Assembly: GCF_007860095.1 (NCBI RefSeq)
Contig: NZ_SJPT01000004.1
Coordinates: forward strand, 159,260 to 223,259
Direction of reading: 5' to 3'
Source: Novipirellula galeiformis
GTDB taxonomy: Bacteria; Planctomycetota; Planctomycetia; Pirellulales; Pirellulaceae
DNA length: 64,000 bases
In this document: one piece after another, positions 44,585 to 54,594 of the stretch
Position numbering within the stretch: the first letter of the stretch is position 1
How the letters are laid out: each line of letters begins with the position of its first letter
Notes under the pieces: generated by a model
The model's database searches: none
What the model saw: the letters and a program-made list of their open reading frames with translations, nothing else
What the model was told of the DNA's origin: nothing
Program-made: the position numbers and the translations under genes

Positions 44585-44739
44585 TCCTGACCGTCGGAAG
44601 CTCCCCGTAAAAAGCCTCTCGTCCCGCTCGCCGGTGCCACCTCGAAGCGATCCGGCGGGCCCGCGACAACACTCACGTGGCATAGGGAAAAAGGGAAAAC
44701 CGCAAACGGATTTAACCTGCCCACTTAAACCCGTCGGGC

Positions 44740-46068
44740 TCAGAACTGCAGTTGGCCGCCAAAGCTGAGCCCGTGAGCCCAATAGTCGGTTTCCACCAAA
44801 CGAAAGCGAGGTTGAAGCGAACCGGTCACGGGATTGCTGGGCTCAGGAATTAGATTTGGGTTCACATTGCTGTCAATTTGATCCGCGGCGCGAACGACAT
44901 TGGGAAAGTAGAGCAGCGAATATCCCAGCGTCGCGTGGAACCAACTTGTGACGCGAACGCCCAATGTAACCCCAAGCTCCGGAATCATCGTGAAGTCTTC
45001 TTCGCGGTACGAACCGAGGTTACTGGTTTGCGTCAACAAGCCGCCGGGAAACGTTTGGATTACGCCGAGTTTGGTGATCGCGGTGTCGCCCGAGATGTTC
45101 ACACGTTGTGAATTATTGCCCACCGCGACTCGTAGCGTTGATTCGAGCGATGCGCGATTCATCGCCACTTTATGGATGATGCCGAGTTGCAATCCATCGA
45201 ATCGATTTTCAGTGCGAAATTGCTCGCTCGCGGCAATCGTGCCTGGTGATCCCGATCGTTGAGATTCGAGCGTTTCGGAAAACGACAAACGATCCTTGAG
45301 TCTTAGATTTCGATAGCCCACAATCCAATCGACTCGATCGGGTTCGCCGTAATGCTGGCAATCGCCGAAGGTAGGGATCAGCGCTGCACGTACATTGACC
45401 ATGGCGGACTGCAAATCGGTGTCCGAGGTGATATTCAATCCGCCGTGGACGATCCCAGGATAGGAGATCAATTGCGCCGACTCTCGATCATTCGTGGTGT
45501 CAAAAAAGGGCCGACTGAGTAGTGGCGAACCGTTCCCCGCGGCTGAGAATTGGTCGTCGTTGCCCAACAATGCGAAGTACTCGCCCTCGATCGCGAACGT
45601 CCCTTGAGATGTCACCCAAAACCCCGCTTGAGCGCGAAATCCGCTCTGACCACCATCATTGAGTTCCCCACCGCCAAATAGCACTCCGGTTCCCGGTTCC
45701 CCCAGCACCCCGGCTTGCGTCTGTGCAGTCCCACTGGGGCTGGTCGTGACCAACGGGGGCGTATCCATGCCATCGGTGGTCCAATACAGGTACTCGCCGC
45801 GAATCCACAAACGGTCACTGATTCCTTGCCCCATTGGCGCGTAACCACTGCCAAACAGGTCAACGCCCCCTTGGACACCCTGGGATGCGTAGGGATCAAA
45901 CCCAGCGGAATTGTTGACGATCACATTAGGTCCAGCCGAATAAACGCCCTGCGCCCACGCCTGACTCGTCATGGCAATGAAGAGCGAGACGAACGTAATA
46001 ATCAACAACCGAGGAAACACCGAGCACAACTCCTTTTGTCGGAAATCTTGCCCGATTTTCTCAAGCAA
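44740..46068 (-). CDS. BBP7-type outer-membrane beta-barrel protein
   Basis: 442 residues, signal peptide LLIITFVSLFIAMTSQAWA ending near AQG (about residue 40). Then LWIRGEYLYWTTDGMDTPPLV, the hallmark start of the planctomycete BBP7 family, followed by alternating strands ending in aromatic residues and the C-terminal signature YWAHGLSFGGQLQF, whose last Phe matches barrel-assembly signals. Outer-membrane location is inferred. The family is large in Rhodopirellula; the function is not known. It diverges from the TPR-peptidase gene over an 864-base spacer. Confidence 0.85.
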   Translation of the reverse strand: MLEKIGQDFRQKELCSVFPRLLIITFVSLFIAMTSQAWAQGVYSAGPNVIVNNSAGFDPYASQGVQGGVDLFGSGYAPMGQGISDRLWIRGEYLYWTTDGMDTPPLVTTSPSGTAQTQAGVLGEPGTGVLFGGGELNDGGQSGFRAQAGFWVTSQGTFAIEGEYFALLGNDDQFSAAGNGSPLLSRPFFDTTNDRESAQLISYPGIVHGGLNITSDTDLQSAMVNVRAALIPTFGDCQHYGEPDRVDWIVGYRNLRLKDRLSFSETLESQRSGSPGTIAASEQFRTENRFDGLQLGIIHKVAMNRASLESTLRVAVGNNSQRVNISGDTAITKLGVIQTFPGGLLTQTSNLGSYREEDFTMIPELGVTLGVRVTSWFHATLGYSLLYFPNVVRAADQIDSNVNPNLIPEPSNPVTGSLQPRFRLVETDYWAHGLSFGGQLQF

Positions 46069-46932
46069 GATGGAATTCTGGCCGACAGTCCGTCATTTTC
46101 AGCCTCGAAGTCAAGACGAATCCCGGCCTCGCAAGCGATTGATCTATCGCTCGCCCAAACACGTTCCTCACCATGGATCGGTTCGAGCGTGATGCAATGG
46201 AACCGATAGCGGGCAATCCCAGCTCCCCACGATCAACAATCGGTCCGTGGGGAGGGGATCAACAATCGGAGAGCGAGCGTCGCGATGCATCTCCTTGCCC
46301 ATCAACGATCACACGACCGTGCCCCGACATTAGGCCGCTGTCGTTTCGCACCGTGACAATGAGCTGCGAGCAACGATTCTGTTGCAACACGATTCCCTTA
46401 AAAGTCGTTTCATTTCCGCCACTCTTGTTATCCATGTTCTCGAGCATGGACTTGCACTCGCCCGACTTACCGCAATCGAACAGGGCAGCGATTGACGATT
46501 CGAGGGGACAACACAAACAACGGTCGCTTCGACTTGACTGGCGTCGCACTTCCCATCTCACGACGTCGCGCCCGCATCCCCCACCGCAACGGAAAAAGTG
46601 ACAACGCCCCTCTGCGAAGCAAACCAATGCAAAACGGACGCACAGTTACCGGACGTATCGAAGAGGTAAACAAGGGAAATGAGGGAAGCCGGAGACTTTA
46701 ACAATCCAACATTCAGCACGAACTCCGACATCCATTGCGTCCGCTACGATTTCTCCAGCGAAAACCGCCCTCCTCCCCCCCAAACTCACGGGTCAAGCTT
46801 CATCCGCTTGCCTCTCCTCAACGGAAACTTCCTACCACCGCTTCGCCGGAATCCGGATAAAAACAGACGCGGGCCTGCTAACTCGTTAGAATTCAGTGCA
46901 GCTTTGCGCCCCCCTGCCTAGGAGCCTCGCTG
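46069..46932. other. Long divergent spacer
   Basis: 864 bases between BBP7 (minus) and the TPR-peptidase gene (plus). It holds a hairpin at 46223-46254 (8-bp arms CTCCCCAC/GTGGGGAG, loop 16), a direct repeat GATCAACAATCGG at 46231 and 46257, and the doubtful small frame at 46259-46447. GGAG at 46921-46924 serves the TTG start at 46933. I see no other gene. Confidence 0.45.
46259..46447 (-). CDS. Doubtful small frame, IF-1-like N-terminal pattern
   Basis: 62 residues, MLENMDNKSGG onward. TFKGIVLQQNRCSQLIVTV has the spacing of the first strands of initiation factor IF-1 (G-x-V ... F-x-V), but the expected SGKxR...RIRILxGDxV...SPYDL part is missing or scrambled. It may be chance or the relic of an infA-like gene. 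No good ribosome binding site is seen. Confidence 0.2.
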   Translation of the reverse strand: MLENMDNKSGGNETTFKGIVLQQNRCSQLIVTVRNDSGLMSGHGRVIVDGQGDASRRSLSDC

Positions 46933-49452
46933 TTGTCTACCTGCCGTTACTTATTGACCGTTATTCTTTGTGCGGTTTCGTTGGCTTCGCCGACGGTTGC
47001 CAATGATTTGCAAACGGCCGAAAATCAATTTCGCGAGGGTAATTATTCCGCAGTCGAAACCCTTGCGGCGGCTCAAGTCGAAAGTGGAATTTGGAATGAG
47101 CGTTGGCCGCGATTGCTGATCCAAGCTCGACTTGAACAAGGCAAATACGCCGACGCTTTGCAAGACTACGAGGCCGCCATCAAGCGGTACCCCACCAACA
47201 TGACGTTAAGAATGTTGGGGATGAAAGCGATGCGTTTCAACGATCAAAGCGAACGCGCCGAACAGGAGAGCAAGCGATTTTTCCAACTGTTGCAAAGCTC
47301 GCCGCTTCGCTACGCCAGTCGCGATAACCTGATTGCCACGGGCCGGTATTTTGTCTCCGAAGGCGAGGATGCGCGGCAAATTTTGGAGATGTTTTACGAC
47401 CGCGTTCGTGACGCCAATCCTGATTTCCTGGAAGCTTACCTTGCCACCGCTGAACTCGCGTTAGAAAAAGGCGATTACAAGGTTGCTGCGGAAACGCTTG
47501 AGGCGGCCGATCGAATCGATGATTCCGACCCGCAAACCGCCTACCTGATGGCTCGAGCGTTTGAGACTTCCAACGCACAAATTGCCAATGAAGCGATGCT
47601 GCGTGCATTGAAGCGGAACCCCAATCACATCCCGACGTTGTTGATGCAAGCCGAATCCGCGATTGATCGCGAGCTGTACGAGGCTGCGGAAAGCAAGCTT
47701 ACTGCGGTGCTAAAAATCAACCCTTCGGAACCCGACGCCTGGGCTCTGCGAGCGGTGATGGCACACCTCGATGGCGACCGTGATCGTGAACAGGAAATGC
47801 GTTCCAAGGCGCTCAGCACTTGGAGCAAGAACCCACGCGTCGACCATTTGATCGGCAGTAAATTATCTCAGAAGTATCGCTTTGCCGAAGGCGCCGCGTA
47901 TCAACGTCTGGCTCTCGAGATGGATCCCAACCATCACGCCGCGAGTTTCCAACTGGCTCAAGATTTGCTTCGCCTGGGAAACGATGATCGTGGATGGACC
48001 TTGGCCAAAGAGGTCGTCGAGAAGGACCAATACAATGTCGTCGCGCATAACCTGCTCACTCTTTATGACCGCATCAAGGATTTCAGTGTTTTAGAGGCAG
48101 ACGACATTCATGTGCGGATGGATCCCTACGAAGCAAGTTTGTATGGCGATGCGGTCCTTGAATTGTTACGCGAAGCACGGGTGACGTTGTGTAAAAAATA
48201 CGACATTGAGCCCGAAGGTCCGATCATGGTCGAAATTTTCCCCGAGCAACGGGACTTTGCCATTCGCACCTTTGGTTTGCCGGGCGGCGCGGGGTTTTTG
48301 GGCGTTTGCTTTGGACGTGTGATCACCGCTAATAGTCCAGCCAGTCAGGGCGAACGCCCCTCGAATTGGAAAAGCGTCCTGTGGCACGAGTTTTGTCATG
48401 TCGTGACGCTTGAGAAAACCAAGAACCGAATGCCACGCTGGCTCAGCGAAGGAATCTCGGTCTACGAAGAACGGATGCGAAATCCCGCTTGGGGCGAATC
48501 GATGACGCCTCAATATCGCGAGATGATTTTGAGTGATGCGTTGACTCCCGTCAGTAAGCTGAGTTCATCGTTCTTGAGTCCACCATCTCCGCTGCATCTG
48601 CAGTTTGCTTATTTTGAGTCCTCGTTGGTCGTTGAATTCTTGATCGAAAAGCATGGTATCGAATCGCTAAAAACGGTCCTCGTTTCACTAGGCGACGGGC
48701 TGTCGATCGGCGATGCGTTGGGGCAATCGGTCGGATCGCTCGATCGACTTGATGTCGAATTCGCCGCCTTCGCACGTGAAAAAGCAAACGCATTTGCACC
48801 CAATGCTGACTGGTCCCGCACGGAGATTCCCAAAGCTGCAACGTCCGTTGAACTGGCCGATTGGGTGGAGGCTCATCCGACGAACTACTGGGCGCTGCGA
48901 AGACTTGCCGACGTCTGGGTTGCGGACAATGAGGACAAAAAGGCATTACCGCTACTCGAAAAAATCGTCGAACTCGGCGCGGTGACGCAGGAGCGAGGAG
49001 GTCCGCTTGAACGATTGGCTGACGTTTATCAGCGATTGGGGCACGAAAAACGCGAACGCGAGATACGGGAACAGATTCTGGAACTTTCGAGCGATGCCTT
49101 GCCGTCGCTGCGGCGTTTAATCGAGATCGCAACGCAACACGAGGACTGGCAACAGGTGTTGGACTACAGCGAACGCGTCCTTGCAATCCAGCCGCTTCAA
49201 CCGTTTGGCTATGAACGCTTAGCCACAGCTGCGAAGGAGCTCAAGAAACCCGGACAGGAAATCCGAGCATGCAAGGCGCTGTTGCAAATGAATCCGATCG
49301 ACCCCGCAGGGATCTATTATCGGCTCGCCCGCGCGAGTTCTCAAGCAGGCGACTCTGCAGCGGCAAAACGGTACGTGTTGCTGGCACTCCAAGACGCCCC
49401 CCGCTACCGCGACGCCCACCGTTTGTTATTGGAGATCGTATCGAATGAGTAA
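46933..49452 (+). CDS. TPR protein with peptidase-MA-like metalloprotease domain
   Basis: 839 residues from the TTG at 46933, with GGAG 8 bases upstream. A signal peptide (LLTVILCAVSLASPTVA) is followed by TPR-like repeats (about 25-360). A gluzincin domain follows (about 380-620): WHEFCHVVTLEK with zinc ligands His 485, Glu 486 (catalytic) and His 489, and the third ligand Glu 506 in RWLSEGISVYEE. More TPR-like repeats end the protein. It probably acts in the periplasm, with the TPRs choosing substrates or partners. It is 123 bases ahead of the DUF4159 gene and may start the large operon. Confidence 0.85.
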   Translation: MSTCRYLLTVILCAVSLASPTVANDLQTAENQFREGNYSAVETLAAAQVESGIWNERWPRLLIQARLEQGKYADALQDYEAAIKRYPTNMTLRMLGMKAMRFNDQSERAEQESKRFFQLLQSSPLRYASRDNLIATGRYFVSEGEDARQILEMFYDRVRDANPDFLEAYLATAELALEKGDYKVAAETLEAADRIDDSDPQTAYLMARAFETSNAQIANEAMLRALKRNPNHIPTLLMQAESAIDRELYEAAESKLTAVLKINPSEPDAWALRAVMAHLDGDRDREQEMRSKALSTWSKNPRVDHLIGSKLSQKYRFAEGAAYQRLALEMDPNHHAASFQLAQDLLRLGNDDRGWTLAKEVVEKDQYNVVAHNLLTLYDRIKDFSVLEADDIHVRMDPYEASLYGDAVLELLREARVTLCKKYDIEPEGPIMVEIFPEQRDFAIRTFGLPGGAGFLGVCFGRVITANSPASQGERPSNWKSVLWHEFCHVVTLEKTKNRMPRWLSEGISVYEERMRNPAWGESMTPQYREMILSDALTPVSKLSSSFLSPPSPLHLQFAYFESSLVVEFLIEKHGIESLKTVLVSLGDGLSIGDALGQSVGSLDRLDVEFAAFAREKANAFAPNADWSRTEIPKAATSVELADWVEAHPTNYWALRRLADVWVADNEDKKALPLLEKIVELGAVTQERGGPLERLADVYQRLGHEKREREIREQILELSSDALPSLRRLIEIATQHEDWQQVLDYSERVLAIQPLQPFGYERLATAAKELKKPGQEIRACKALLQMNPIDPAGIYYRLARASSQAGDSAAAKRYVLLALQDAPRYRDAHRLLLEIVSNE

Positions 49453-49575
49453 TCCGATTTGAGTCACGTTTGCTAGAGCATCGGTGCCGTCGTTTCGCGA
49501 AACCTCGGCACCCATGATTGCCGCGGATCGTTCCCGCGACATCCACCGAAAACGAGAGTAAGCGAAAGGAAAGCG

Positions 49576-50418
49576 GTGACCATGCGACGTTCAATACTGT
49601 TCAGCCTGCTGTTCACCCTCGTTGCTGGCATCGCATTAGCTCAACGTGGCGTGTGGTGGAGTCGACCGACCGAAACCACCAAACGTAACGGAGTCCCGGA
49701 CTGGGAAGTCGACCCGAATTTCCCAGGCGATTTGTTTACGTTTGTACGGATCAAATACAACTCATATGGCGGTCGCGGTGGCGGCGGGGGTTGGGCGACC
49801 GATTACCGCGACAGCGACTTGAACTTCTCACTCCGCTTGCAACAACTGACCTCGCTGAAGGTCAATCCCGAACCGATTGTCCTGGAATTGACCGATGATC
49901 GATTGTTTGATTATCCGTTCATCTACATCATCGAACCCGGCAGTTTGGTTTTCAGTCAAGCCGAAGTCGCTGCACTCCGCCAGTACTGTTTGAACGGCGG
50001 CTTTTTGATGGTCGATGATTTCTGGGGCGATTCACAATACGAAAACATGCGACGTGAATTAAAACGAGTCTTTCCCGATCGTGATCCGGTGGAAGTTCCG
50101 CTTGCGCACGAGATCTTTCACAACGTCTACGATCTGAAAGAGAAGCCGCAAGTGCCCGCGATCAACGCGGCTCGGCGAAACATGGCGGGCGAGATCGGCT
50201 CGTGGGAAAGGGCGTCCGACGGAAGCGATACCAGTACGCCGCATTACCGTGCGATCAACGACGACGAAGGGCGGATCATGGTCTTCATTTGCCACAACAC
50301 CGATCTCGGCGACGGCTGGGAACGCGAAGGCGAGAATCAATGGTACTTTGAAGAGTTTTCCGTCAAGAAAGCCTACCCCATGGGCATCAACATCGTGACC
50401 TACGCGATGACTCACTAA
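49576..50418 (+). CDS. DUF4159 exported protein
   Basis: 280 residues from the GTG at 49576, with GGAAAG in front; an ATG two codons later is possible. Signal peptide ends near GIALAQRG. The DUF4159 body has FTFVRIKYNSYGGRGGGGGW, LNGGFLMVDDFWGDSQYEN and FVICHNTDLGDGWEREG; an amidotransferase-like fold is suspected for this family. It is commonly found with MoxR/DUF58/VWA genes, as here. A glycine-rich loop is present. Located 68 bases before MoxR on the same strand. Confidence 0.85.
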   Translation: MTMRRSILFSLLFTLVAGIALAQRGVWWSRPTETTKRNGVPDWEVDPNFPGDLFTFVRIKYNSYGGRGGGGGWATDYRDSDLNFSLRLQQLTSLKVNPEPIVLELTDDRLFDYPFIYIIEPGSLVFSQAEVAALRQYCLNGGFLMVDDFWGDSQYENMRRELKRVFPDRDPVEVPLAHEIFHNVYDLKEKPQVPAINAARRNMAGEIGSWERASDGSDTSTPHYRAINDDEGRIMVFICHNTDLGDGWEREGENQWYFEEFSVKKAYPMGINIVTYAMTH

Positions 50419-50486
50419 GTAGATGACCGACTAAGAAACCGTTCGGCAGGAATTGCACCGTTCTAAATTAATCCGAGGAAAGCAGC

Positions 50487-51500
50487 ATGAGCACTGAAGC
50501 ATTATCAGTGGAAGAAGAAGCACGCACGGTCGAGCAAATTCGCGAAGGCCGCGAGCGAATCTATGCCGAGCTTTCCAAGACCATCATCGGTCAACACGAT
50601 GTGATCGAACAATTGCTAGTCAGCCTATTTGCGGGCGGACACTGTTTGATCACCGGGGCACCTGGGTTGGCCAAAACGCTGCTAGTCCGCAGCGTTGCTC
50701 AAATCTTTCACTTGAAATTTCAACGCATTCAGTTCACTCCGGATCTGATGCCTGCGGACATCACCGGCACCGAAATTTTGGAAGATTCCGGAGGCGGGCA
50801 TCGTAAGATGACGTTTGTCAAAGGCCCGATCTTTGCCAACGTCGTCTTGGCGGACGAAATCAACCGGACGCCGCCCAAAACGCAGGCTGCATTACTCGAA
50901 GCGATGCAGGAACATCAAGTCACGGCTGCGGGACGTCGCTATCCGCTCGATGAGCCGTTTTTTGTGCTGGCGACACAAAACCCGATCGAAATGGAAGGAA
51001 CTTATCCGCTACCCGAAGCTCAGTTGGACCGCTTCATGTTCAACGTGCTGATTGACTATCTGCCACCCAAGGATGAGTTGGCGGTGGTCATGCAAACGAC
51101 CTCGCGACGTGCCGAACCGATCCAACCTTTGTTTACGGGCGAAGATATTTTGCGGTTTCATGAAACCGTTCGCCGCGTGCCAATTGCCGAGGAAGTGGGG
51201 GCGTATGCCGTTCGCTTGGCCGCATCGACGCGGCCCGATCGCGACCAAACTCCCGATTTCATCAACCAATGGGTCAGCTGGGGCGCGGGGCTGCGAGCGG
51301 CACAAACGCTGGTGCTCGGTGCCAAAGCGCGAGCGCTGCTGTCGGGCAATGCCCACGTGCGAATGGATGACATCCGTGCCCTTGCCCACCCCACACTACG
51401 TCATCGTGTCTTGCTCAGCTACAAAGCGGAAGCCGAAGGCGTCACGATCGAAAATGTGATCGACCAATTGTTGCAAGCTGTGCCCACGGAGATGTCGTGA
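50487..51500 (+). CDS. MoxR-type AAA+ ATPase
   Basis: 337 residues. Walker A GAPGLAKT (57-64), Walker B VVLADEINRTPPKTQAAL, sensor FFVLATQNPIEMEGTYPLPE and the arginine region EAQLDRFMF are all intact. MoxR ATPases form hexamers that, together with VWA proteins, help assemble or activate metal-containing or membrane complexes. GAGGAAAG precedes the ATG. Its stop overlaps the next start (TGATG), so the DUF58 protein is translationally coupled. Confidence 0.96.
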   Translation: MSTEALSVEEEARTVEQIREGRERIYAELSKTIIGQHDVIEQLLVSLFAGGHCLITGAPGLAKTLLVRSVAQIFHLKFQRIQFTPDLMPADITGTEILEDSGGGHRKMTFVKGPIFANVVLADEINRTPPKTQAALLEAMQEHQVTAAGRRYPLDEPFFVLATQNPIEMEGTYPLPEAQLDRFMFNVLIDYLPPKDELAVVMQTTSRRAEPIQPLFTGEDILRFHETVRRVPIAEEVGAYAVRLAASTRPDRDQTPDFINQWVSWGAGLRAAQTLVLGAKARALLSGNAHVRMDDIRALAHPTLRHRVLLSYKAEAEGVTIENVIDQLLQAVPTEMS

Positions 51501-52462
51501 TGGTCCAGCCTTCTCGCGGCGATATTGCCTCGATTGATCCGTCGGCGATCATGCGAATCAAGAATTTGCAGCTGCGGGCAAAGACGGTCGTCGAAGGATT
51601 TTTCGATGGGCTGCACCGAAGCCCTATGCATGGATCGTCGGTGGAATTCAGTGAGTATCGGCCTTACACCGTCGGTGACGATCTGCGTGGATTGGATTGG
51701 AAACGATTTGCTCGCAGCGATCGCTTGTATATCAAAAAGTTCGAAGACGAAACGAATCGCAATTGTTATCTAGTGGTCGATCAGAGCCGGTCGATGGGCT
51801 ACGGATCGATCGATTACAGCAAGATTGAATACGCGAGAACCTTGGCAGCGACGTTCGCCTATTTTCTATCGCTGCAACGGGATTGTGTCGGGGTGCTGAC
51901 CTTTGACGAGGCGATTGGCGAGTTCATTCCCGCTCGACGCCGAGTCGGTCACCTGCATCAAATGTTGGTAGCGCTTTCACGCCCGCTAAGCGGCAAAGGA
52001 ACCGACATTGATTCACCGCTGAAACAGATTGCCAATCTTGTCGGGCGACGCGGCTTGGTAATCATGATCTCGGACTTGTTAACCCCCACCGAATCGCTGC
52101 GGACCAATCTGGCCTACCTAAGATCGCGGGGGCATGAGGTCGTGATATTGCGGACCTTGGATCCGGCAGAAATCGATTTCCAGCTCGAATCGCCCAGTAT
52201 GGTGCTGGACATGGAAACCGGACGCGAAATCTATTTGGATCCCGAGGTCGCCGCAGCCCATTACCAAGAACAGTTTGCCGAACACCGAAAACAGCTGCAA
52301 ATCGTGTGCAGTTCGTTGGGAGTCAGTCTGCATGAGATCGTGACCAGCGAACCGCTTCATGATTCGTTGTTTCATTTACTGAATTCACAACAGCGGCGGT
52401 CCCGTGGTGCCGCTCGCGCCGGGATGCTGGCTCGGTCCGCTCGCAGCGGAGGCACTTCATGA
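51500..52462 (+). CDS. DUF58 protein (VWA-like)
   Basis: 320 residues from the ATG at 51500, which shares one A with the MoxR stop. It has the DUF58 core EFSEYRPYTVGDDLRGLDWK and KKFEDETNRNCYLVVDQSRS, where Asp 94, Ser and Ser form a MIDAS-like metal site. No signal peptide or transmembrane helix is present, so it is cytosolic, the usual MoxR partner. The C-terminus is basic (QQRRSRGAARAGMLARSARS). It overlaps the following gene by four bases (ATGA). Confidence 0.93.
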   Translation: MVQPSRGDIASIDPSAIMRIKNLQLRAKTVVEGFFDGLHRSPMHGSSVEFSEYRPYTVGDDLRGLDWKRFARSDRLYIKKFEDETNRNCYLVVDQSRSMGYGSIDYSKIEYARTLAATFAYFLSLQRDCVGVLTFDEAIGEFIPARRRVGHLHQMLVALSRPLSGKGTDIDSPLKQIANLVGRRGLVIMISDLLTPTESLRTNLAYLRSRGHEVVILRTLDPAEIDFQLESPSMVLDMETGREIYLDPEVAAAHYQEQFAEHRKQLQIVCSSLGVSLHEIVTSEPLHDSLFHLLNSQQRRSRGAARAGMLARSARSGGTS

Positions 52463-54582
52463 GTTTGTTGGCCCCTCTGTATTTCGCCGGAGCGTTGGCG
52501 ATCGGGCTGCCGATCCTGTTCCATTTGATCCGCCGTCAACCCAAAGGGAACATTGCATTCAGCTCGTTAATGTTCTTGAAACCGACGCCACCGCGATTGA
52601 CGCGTCGCAGTCGGTTGGACAATTGGCTGCTGTTGCTGATTCGCTCGCTGGCGATTTTGTTGCTTGCCGCAGCGTTTGCGCGTCCCTTTTTTCGCAGCGA
52701 AGCGGTTACCGATTCCGACGCGAGCGGGCAGCGTTTTGTGCTGTTGCTTGATACCAGTGCCAGCATGAAACGAGTTGGCGTTTGGGAGCATGCGATCGGG
52801 CAAGTCGATCGCGTGATCGGCGAGCTAGGGAAAAACGATCAGCTTGCAATCGTCGCTTTTGATCATGAACCCAGGACGCTGTTCCCATTCGAACAGTCCG
52901 ACGAATTGGCCGCCGACCAGCGTTTTTCGGCTGCTCGGTTATCGCTTCAGGATCTCGCCCCGTCGTGGCAAGATTCGGATTTGGGGCGAGCACTCGTTTA
53001 CGCTGCCGACATTGCCGCAGCCAGCGAGGCGTATCAGGATGGCGATCAACGCGATGCAAATTTGATCTTGATTAGTGACATGCAATCCGGAAGTGAGATT
53101 GAAAGTCTGCAGCGTTTCACTTGGCCCGAGAACGTCAAGTTGGACGTGCGTGCGGTGCGTGGCAAGAACGCGGGCAACGCCTGGGCTCGGATATTGCAGT
53201 CGTCCGGCGAGGATGCTGATGCCGAGGGCGATCCGAGCGGTGCGACATCCAAACGAAGCGGATCTCGAACTGAAAAACGCCGCGTCCGCGTCTCCAATGC
53301 GGTGGGGACAAACGCAAGCGACTTTCGTCTGGCCTGGATGACCGCTGAAAACAAAACCATCGACGCGATGCCAGTACACGTTCCGCCGGGTGAATCACGA
53401 ACCGTCTCACTGCCCCTTCCCAACGCCGACGTGACCTCGTTAGTTCTCAGCGGCGACGAAGAACCCTATGACAATGCTGCATATCTCGTTCTGCCCCAAC
53501 CCGAAACTGCCAATATCGTCTTCGTTGGTGATGAGGAAAATAAACAAGATCCGCGAGACCGTTTGCTGTACTACTTAAAACAAGTCCCCTTTGATACACC
53601 GCAGCGGATGGTGACAATCACCACCGATACGAATTTGATTCCCGACGGTCCAGTTCAGCCTGGCAATGCAGAATCCACGCCGATGGTGGTGGTGACGCAA
53701 CCGGTCGATGATGCGATGGCGGGACGGATCGGGCGATTTGCGGATGCGGGAGGGACGGTGTTGCTCGTGCTCTCCGAACCCGATGCAAACTGGTCATCGA
53801 CACTGACCGCTCTGTTTGAAAAAAGTGACGAAGAAGCACCGGGAATCGAAGTTTCCGAAGCAAAACTGGACGACTACGCGATGCTTTCTCACATCGATTT
53901 CGAACATCCTGTGTTTTTGCCGATGGCGGATCCACAATTCAACGATTTCACCAAAGCTCGGTTTTGGTCTCATCGCCAAATCAGCGGGTTACCCGAGGCA
54001 ACCAAGGTGTTGGCAAAGTTTGATAACGGTGATCCTGCGTTGATCGAACATTCCGTCGGGGATGGGCATCTGATTGTGCTGGCTGCGGGATGGCAACCCC
54101 AGGCTAGTCAGTTATCGCTGTCAACTAAATTCATCCCTTTGATGTTTAGCATCTTCGATCGTGGTCGACGTGCTCGGGCGGACGGCAATCGCTACCGAGT
54201 AGGCGATCGATTGGACGAAGCATTCGGGAATCCAACTCCAATAGCAGCACCCGAAGGCGATGAGTCTGAATTGACAACGTTGGATTCCGACAATCGTTTG
54301 AATCGTCCGGGTGTCTTTCGGATGGATCAAGATGGCAAGACACAAACGATTGCAGTCAACCTAGTGGATTCGGAAAGCCGCGTGGAGCCAATGGACGCGA
54401 CGTCGCTCGAAAAGTTCGGAGTCCTATTGGGGAAGTCACAGTCGAACGTCGCTCGAAAAGAGTCTGAGCGACAATCGAAGGATGTTGAGCTCGAAAGCAA
54501 CCAAAAACTGTGGCAGTGGTTGATGGCTGCCGCGATGGGGTTGTTGGTCACTGAAACTTTGCTGGTCCGAATACGCCAATAA
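52459..54582 (+). CDS. BatA-N-terminal VWA membrane protein
   Basis: 707 residues. The BatA/aerotolerance N-terminus covers 1-85: LAPLYFAGALAIGLPILFHL, the juxtamembrane RRQPKG, then LLLLIRSLAILLLAAAFARP. The VWA domain starts at about 92 with FVLLLDTSASM (MIDAS Asp 98). A long periplasmic region (250-670) has an amidotransferase-like part (VVVTQPVDDAMAGRIGRFAD, GGTVLLVLSEPD). One C-terminal helix (LWQWLMAAAMGLLVTETLLV) ends it. It probably presents a metal-dependent adhesion site on the outer face of the membrane. 12 bases before the coiled-coil gene. Confidence 0.9.
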   Translation: MSLLAPLYFAGALAIGLPILFHLIRRQPKGNIAFSSLMFLKPTPPRLTRRSRLDNWLLLLIRSLAILLLAAAFARPFFRSEAVTDSDASGQRFVLLLDTSASMKRVGVWEHAIGQVDRVIGELGKNDQLAIVAFDHEPRTLFPFEQSDELAADQRFSAARLSLQDLAPSWQDSDLGRALVYAADIAAASEAYQDGDQRDANLILISDMQSGSEIESLQRFTWPENVKLDVRAVRGKNAGNAWARILQSSGEDADAEGDPSGATSKRSGSRTEKRRVRVSNAVGTNASDFRLAWMTAENKTIDAMPVHVPPGESRTVSLPLPNADVTSLVLSGDEEPYDNAAYLVLPQPETANIVFVGDEENKQDPRDRLLYYLKQVPFDTPQRMVTITTDTNLIPDGPVQPGNAESTPMVVVTQPVDDAMAGRIGRFADAGGTVLLVLSEPDANWSSTLTALFEKSDEEAPGIEVSEAKLDDYAMLSHIDFEHPVFLPMADPQFNDFTKARFWSHRQISGLPEATKVLAKFDNGDPALIEHSVGDGHLIVLAAGWQPQASQLSLSTKFIPLMFSIFDRGRRARADGNRYRVGDRLDEAFGNPTPIAAPEGDESELTTLDSDNRLNRPGVFRMDQDGKTQTIAVNLVDSESRVEPMDATSLEKFGVLLGKSQSNVARKESERQSKDVELESNQKLWQWLMAAAMGLLVTETLLVRIRQ

Positions 54583-54594
54583 AAGTGGTTCACG

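Noticed and set aside
46173-46601. 142-codon plus-strand frame in the long spacer
   Set aside because: Ser/Arg/Pro-rich, no ribosome binding site, no hydrophobic or family-like region.
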